Translations under genes and position numbers: made by a program
The notes under the pieces: generated by a model
Databases searched by the model: none
What the model was told of the DNA's origin: nothing
Seen by the model: the letters and a program-made list of their open reading frames with translations, nothing else
Assembly (NCBI GenBank): GCA_003024985.2
Contig: PXIH01S0016817.1
Length of the DNA: 11,495 bases
Origin: Euperipatoides rowelli
Lineage: Eukaryota; Onychophora; Udeonychophora; Euonychophora; Peripatopsidae
Reading direction: 5' to 3' (one strand)
Shown: one piece after another, positions 8,157 through 11,495 of the stretch
How positions within the stretch are numbered: position 1 is the stretch's first letter
How the letters are laid out: each line of letters opens with the position of its first letter

Positions 8157-8850
8157 CAACAAGCATTCCAAGCATTTAAAATATTTCTGATACATNTTAA
8201 AACCATATTATGTTTATTTATATTAAGTTATTTATAATTTCACAAAGATGCATTATGCAGTTAGTTTCTGTCATAACATTTCAATTTTATCCTTTAAAAA
8301 TAGGCCTATCATGGCTATGTGAAAATGGATCCAAAAACTTTAGTAAATATTTTCTTGTTACGATTTATCTGCTGAAACAAACAGTTGAGAGTTTTTTAGA
8401 TAAGTAAAACATTTTGTTATCAATTTGGTGTTTTTAATTCTCTTTAAACAAAGAAAAAGGCTTTTCTGTTTTCTCACAGGTTAATTTTTCTCAATTAAAC
8501 TGAAAGGCAAAGAAATAAAGAAAATTAATTCAAACCTCTTGCACTGTGACAATGTTTTTTTTATTTACAAGAAGAAAAGAAAATGCTATAGATAGCACTC
8601 CTGATAAATTATTAATTAAATAAATCTAGAGCTGACTTGTAGTATTTTAAAAAGGCATTTATACTGATATATTTCATTTTATTTTTATTTTATAGTTTAG
8701 ACTTTTTTTAACCCTAAAAAACTAGCGTAAGTAAATTTTGCATACACCGTTCACATTTTTGTTCATCCTGTTCTTTCCCTTTCATTTAGACCTTTATCAT
8801 TAATGCTATGCCTTGCCCATCCAATCACCATTGATACTGCATAGTGTAAG
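8156..8850. other. Intergenic, nothing recognised
   Basis: AT-rich, with one ambiguous base at 8196. The ORF at 8210-8407 (65 codons) has no family signature and is probably chance. A TAGGCCTA 8-mer occurs near 8300. Confidence 0.5.
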
Positions 8851-8858
8851 GTTTAATG
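8851..8858 (+). repeat. Left target-site duplication of hAT-type element
   Basis: GTTTAATG directly precedes the left terminal repeat and is repeated exactly at 10011-10018 directly after the right one. Confidence 0.88.
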
Positions 8859-8887
8859 CAACGAGCTAGAAATTAATAGAGTGGCAA
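8859..8887 (+). repeat. Left terminal inverted repeat
   Basis: Begins CAACGAGCTAGAA and ends ATAGAGTGGCAA. The first 13 bp match the right end perfectly when inverted. Confidence 0.88.
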
Positions 8888-8930
8888 ACCGACCACCATG
8901 TTTAATTATAATTGATATCTCAGTCGCCTT

Positions 8931-8952
8931 GACGAAGCCGGGCAACGGGCAA
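8931..8952 (+). repeat. Left subterminal CGGGCAA motifs
   Basis: Two CGGGCAA heptamers in tandem (8939-8945, 8946-8952). Inverted copies occur near the right end at 9870-9876 and 9903-9909. Clustered subterminal motifs of this kind are transposase-binding sites in several hAT elements; that role here is inference. Confidence 0.6.
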
Positions 8953-9767
8953 TATCACTTGTTTTATTTATATTGGATCTTAATGTAAAGTACATGCTCT
9001 TCCAGACACCTAGTTTTNATGTTCTATATAAATAGTAAATCAATTTTTTATTTAAATAAACTGAAAAGATCTTTAACATAATGTGTGTGGCATTGGCTGA
9101 TAATACATAAATTTACAGTACCGGTGTGTAAACTTGTAGATTTAGATTTTTATTTAGTCAGTTCTTCAACAAGAGTCAGTCCACCAGATCTAATTATTTA
9201 TGATTGATTAATTGAAATGATTGTAGATTATTTTATTTCATAAACACACACAACGAGGTATCTGGAAGGGCATTTACTTGAAGATCCTAATTTGAAATAA
9301 ACTAAACTAGTTTTGCTGATTGCCGAACAACAATAGACTATTTTGTAATAGCTTACTTTTTTATTTTATTTTTTTTAATTTTAAAAGCAACACTATCGAA
9401 AGTTAATAAAACTACTGTTGTTTTTCTCCTAGAATTTAAAATAGTGCCTTAATCCACAGAAAAAAAATGTTAACAAATATAAAGATAAGTGGGTGTGAAC
9501 TGTATCAACAGCGGCATTCAGCTTGTTGACACATCGTTGCCTGTTTTTAATAAAGCTTTGGTCTTTCAAAACCAGTGGGGAAATAATAATAATTTATTCA
9601 TTTAAGAATCATTTATGGCTGATAAGCAACAGTAAGTGGTGGGTTTCCATCTTTAAAAAAAAAAATCAAAAGAATAGAAATAATAATACGAGATGTAAAA
9701 TAAAACTTAAGTTAAGGTACTTTTTTTTTTTACTTTCTTAAAAATGATTTACCAAAACCTTTTTGTA

Positions 9768-9816
9768 ATCTATTTAGATTATTTGTGCTGCCAAAAAAAA
9801 TCTAATCTAAATAAAT
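9768..9816. other. Imperfect hairpin inside hAT-type element
   Basis: ATCTATTTAGATTA (9768-9781) pairs with TAATCTAAATAAAT (9803-9816) at 13 of 14 positions across a 21-nt loop. Confidence 0.6.
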
Positions 9817-9853
9817 TGCTGCACAAGATGATGGCCTGTTGCTTCCACGTAAG

Positions 9854-9916
9854 GTATTTTCTCATTGTTTTGCCCGGCTTTGTATAGTATTTTCTCATTG
9901 TTTTGCCCGGCTTCGT
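9854..9916 (+). repeat. 33-bp-period duplication at the right subterminal region
   Basis: A 30-bp block starting GTATTTTCTCATTG and ending CCCGGCTTTGT (9854-9883) recurs at 9887-9916 with one difference (CTTTGT to CTTCGT). It carries the right-side TTGCCCG subterminal motifs and so doubles them. Confidence 0.92.
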
Positions 9917-9980
9917 CGTGGAAATTAAGTTTATTGTATACACAGAAAGAGGCACTAGTGTCAATGCATAAAGTCGAGCA

Positions 9981-10010
9981 TTGCCACTCTATATTTTTTC
10001 TAGCTCGTTG
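9981..10010 (-). repeat. Right terminal inverted repeat
   Basis: TTGCCACTCTAT followed by an A/T stretch and TTCTAGCTCGTTG. It is the inverted match of the left end. Confidence 0.88.
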
Positions 10011-10018
10011 GTTTAATG
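10011..10018 (+). repeat. Right target-site duplication of hAT-type element
   Basis: GTTTAATG, identical to 8851-8858. Confidence 0.88.
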
Positions 10019-11109
10019 TGTGTGATTTTTGTAGTGATATTTTCATATTTGTTTGCAATTGTACATAAATTTTACATATTGCTAGTAATAAAAGAAAAAA
10101 AAAATATGTTCTACCATGTATTCCTAGTACAAGTACTTTGTTGTTTTGCATAATTTTTAAAATTTTATTCTGTTATAGATTTAAATACATTTTATTGGCC
10201 TTTTGTTATATGCAAGGTTTGCCCCTAAAACAACCCATCTTAGCTCCTTGTTTTGGGGTTGATTATTTATCCAAAAAGTCATATTTTCAAACTTATCTAG
10301 GTGTTATGATTGTTTTTGGCTGAAATATAAAGTCTATATAAAATTCAAAAGCATTAAAATTGGTAAAATTATTATTTTTTAATTTGATATATAGTCTACT
10401 CCACTAAAATGTTCAAATGTATTGTTTAGGGGTGGGATCTTATGCATGATGAAATGTCAGTCTAATTATTTAAAATCTATCGTCAGAAGGACATGTTATA
10501 TATAAAATTGTCCAATAAGATGGTGTTTACATCTGATGTCTTGACAATCACCAGATCGCCCATGAATTAATGTAAAACTGGTTCTAAAGCAAAGTGTCTC
10601 TGTACAGTAACTAGCCACAAGGGTGATTTTTAGAATTGAAAAATATGTATTTTCAACATTTAATTGCAGGAGTTCCAGAAGACATATATATTTCTTTTTT
10701 TTTTTTTAATCCAAATTACATGACCTTCCTCTTCAAACAGATAATAATGGTTTTAATAAATAATTACAAGAAATATTTAAAAGTTGGACAATATAATATC
10801 ATATCAGCCAAAATTAGAATAGCGACACCTAGAGAAAGAAATTAACAAGGGGAGTCCAAAAGGCTTTATAACAGAACAAAAAATTACTATTGTGACTTTG
10901 GAAATCGTTTTTATTTTTTAATTTTAAACAATATTTTAAGGGAAAAAAATTACATACAATAAAAGTAGACTAATTAAACTATAAAAACAAAAGTTCATAT
11001 TTTTATTCCATTTATTTTTAGAATTAAGATAATCAAAACTTGGTATTTACAGTATTTTGGAAATGCGTGGGATCGAAATATCAATATTGGAAAATTTATA
11101 CTTTCATAA
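10019..11109. other. AT-rich intergenic DNA
   Basis: No supported gene. ORFs at 10138-10323 and 10636-10845 have no family signature. An imperfect hairpin (CCCCTAAAACAA with TTGTTTTGGGG) lies at 10222-10258. A splice-acceptor-like TTTAATTGCAG occurs near 10668 but nothing exon-like clearly follows. Confidence 0.5.
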
Positions 11110-11117
11110 TATTAAAC
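11110..11117 (+). repeat. Left target-site duplication of MITE
   Basis: TATTAAAC, matching TATTAGAC at 11356-11363 at 7 of 8 bases. Confidence 0.72.
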
Positions 11118-11355
11118 CAGGGTCCTTCAAACTTTTTTCGTTTACCGCCCACTTTTACATATTTTGCACAGATTTCAATATGCCACTGCCCACCTTGACT
11201 TCATGTCGGATTTGTTAAGTTTTTTTTTTTTTGGTTGACATGGAGGTTTTGTTGACTTTTGGTCAAATTTGATGGGCTTTTTTTTTTTTTAACAAATTCA
11301 TTACCACCCACCAAAAATCGTAAAACGGCTTTGTGAACCAGATGGAATAACCCTG
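11118..11355. mobile_element. hAT-type MITE, 238 bp
   Basis: The left end CAGGGTCCTTCAAAC and the inverted right end CAGGGTTATTCCATC agree at 11 of 15 bases, with the first six identical. CAGGG fits the hAT YARNG terminal consensus. Near-identical 8-mers flank it (TATTAAAC / TATTAGAC). The body has T-runs and two CCGCCCAC/CTGCCCACC-like blocks and no coding capacity; the minus-strand ORF at 11201-11389 crosses the right end and is not a gene. The mismatch in the duplication suggests an older insertion than the element at 8859-10010. Confidence 0.72.
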
Positions 11356-11363
11356 TATTAGAC
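11356..11363 (+). repeat. Right target-site duplication of MITE
   Basis: TATTAGAC, one transition away from the left copy. Confidence 0.72.
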
Positions 11364-11495
11364 GAATGTTTAAGCAAAAAAAAATACATACACTAAAATA
11401 ATAATAATTAAACTGTATACAAAAAAAAATCAATTTTAACTCCAGATATATCTAGAGATATGAAATGAGATATGTGTGAAATCATAAATTACGTT
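11364..11495. other. AT-rich intergenic DNA at window end
   Basis: Short A-rich stretch with an (AAT)-like patch near 11397-11410. Nothing else seen. Confidence 0.6.

Larger units (their letters stand above)
8859..10010. mobile_element. Non-autonomous hAT-type DNA transposon, 1152 bp
   Basis: The left end (8859-8887) and the reverse complement of the right end (10010-9981) both begin CAACGAGCTAGAA and, after a short variable A/T stretch, share ATAGAGTGGCAA. CAACG fits the hAT terminal consensus YARNG. An exact 8-bp direct repeat, GTTTAATG, flanks the element, as expected for hAT. Inside the ends, GACGAAGCCGGGCAA (8931-8945) has its exact reverse complement at 9903-9917. No transposase ORF is present: the interior is AT-rich, and the 72-codon ORF at 9523-9741 and minus-strand ORFs near 9779-10151 have no recognisable domain. 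It would need a transposase supplied from elsewhere. P-type elements also make 8-bp duplications and are the main alternative. One ambiguous base is at 9018. Confidence 0.85.

Noticed and set aside
9779-10151. Overlapping minus-strand ORFs, one with a repeated KPGKTMRKY motif.
   Set aside because: The repeated peptide comes from the 33-bp duplication, and the ORFs overlap the terminal repeat; no transposase signature.
10658-10845. Splice-acceptor-like TTTAATTGCAG followed by an open frame beginning after AG.
   Set aside because: The frame soon becomes a poly-Phe run from poly-T with no conserved motif; it is indistinguishable from chance in AT-rich DNA.

Overview
The window is AT-rich, intergenic-looking eukaryotic DNA, most likely from an invertebrate animal. 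It has long A and T runs, microsatellites, a decayed gag-protease retroelement, non-autonomous DNA transposons and a possible SINE. I see no bacterial gene organisation, no tRNA or rRNA, and no host gene I can support. There are two isolated ambiguous bases, at 8196 and 9018. The species cannot be fixed from this sequence.

Layout. Positions 1-374 and 4495-4868 are direct repeats, about 94% identical by eye and exactly 4494 bp apart. I read them as parts of the two LTRs of one retrotransposon. The 5' LTR runs off the left edge. The 3' LTR probably starts near 4076, just after a purine-rich tract. Between them lie a 1.9 kb non-coding leader (375-2269), a broken gag (2270-3678) with two CCHC zinc knuckles, and a broken retropepsin (3679-4040) with a DTG active site and an ILG flap-end motif. 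No reverse transcriptase, RNase H or integrase fits in the roughly 35 bp between protease and LTR, so this is a gag-pro-only element. The coding region carries about nine lesions, about what the LTR divergence predicts for a dead copy drifting neutrally.

Downstream, 5182-5356 looks like a SINE with an (AAT)n tail, followed by an A-rich tract. An unclassified, more complex island (5610-6085) carries short ORFs on both strands. Positions 6086-8111 are AT-rich with no recognisable gene and end at an (AAT)n microsatellite (8112-8155).

The clearest mobile element is at 8859-10010. It is 1152 bp, has about 29-bp terminal inverted repeats beginning CAACG, inverted subterminal CGGGCAA motifs, and a perfect 8-bp target duplication (GTTTAATG). 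This is a non-autonomous hAT-type element. A second, 238-bp hAT-type MITE is at 11118-11355, with ends beginning CAGGGT and an 8-bp duplication matching at 7 of 8 positions.

No genes here work together as a pathway. The window is a graveyard of transposable elements in which the gag-pro-only retroelement and the two hAT-type elements are the best-supported items.
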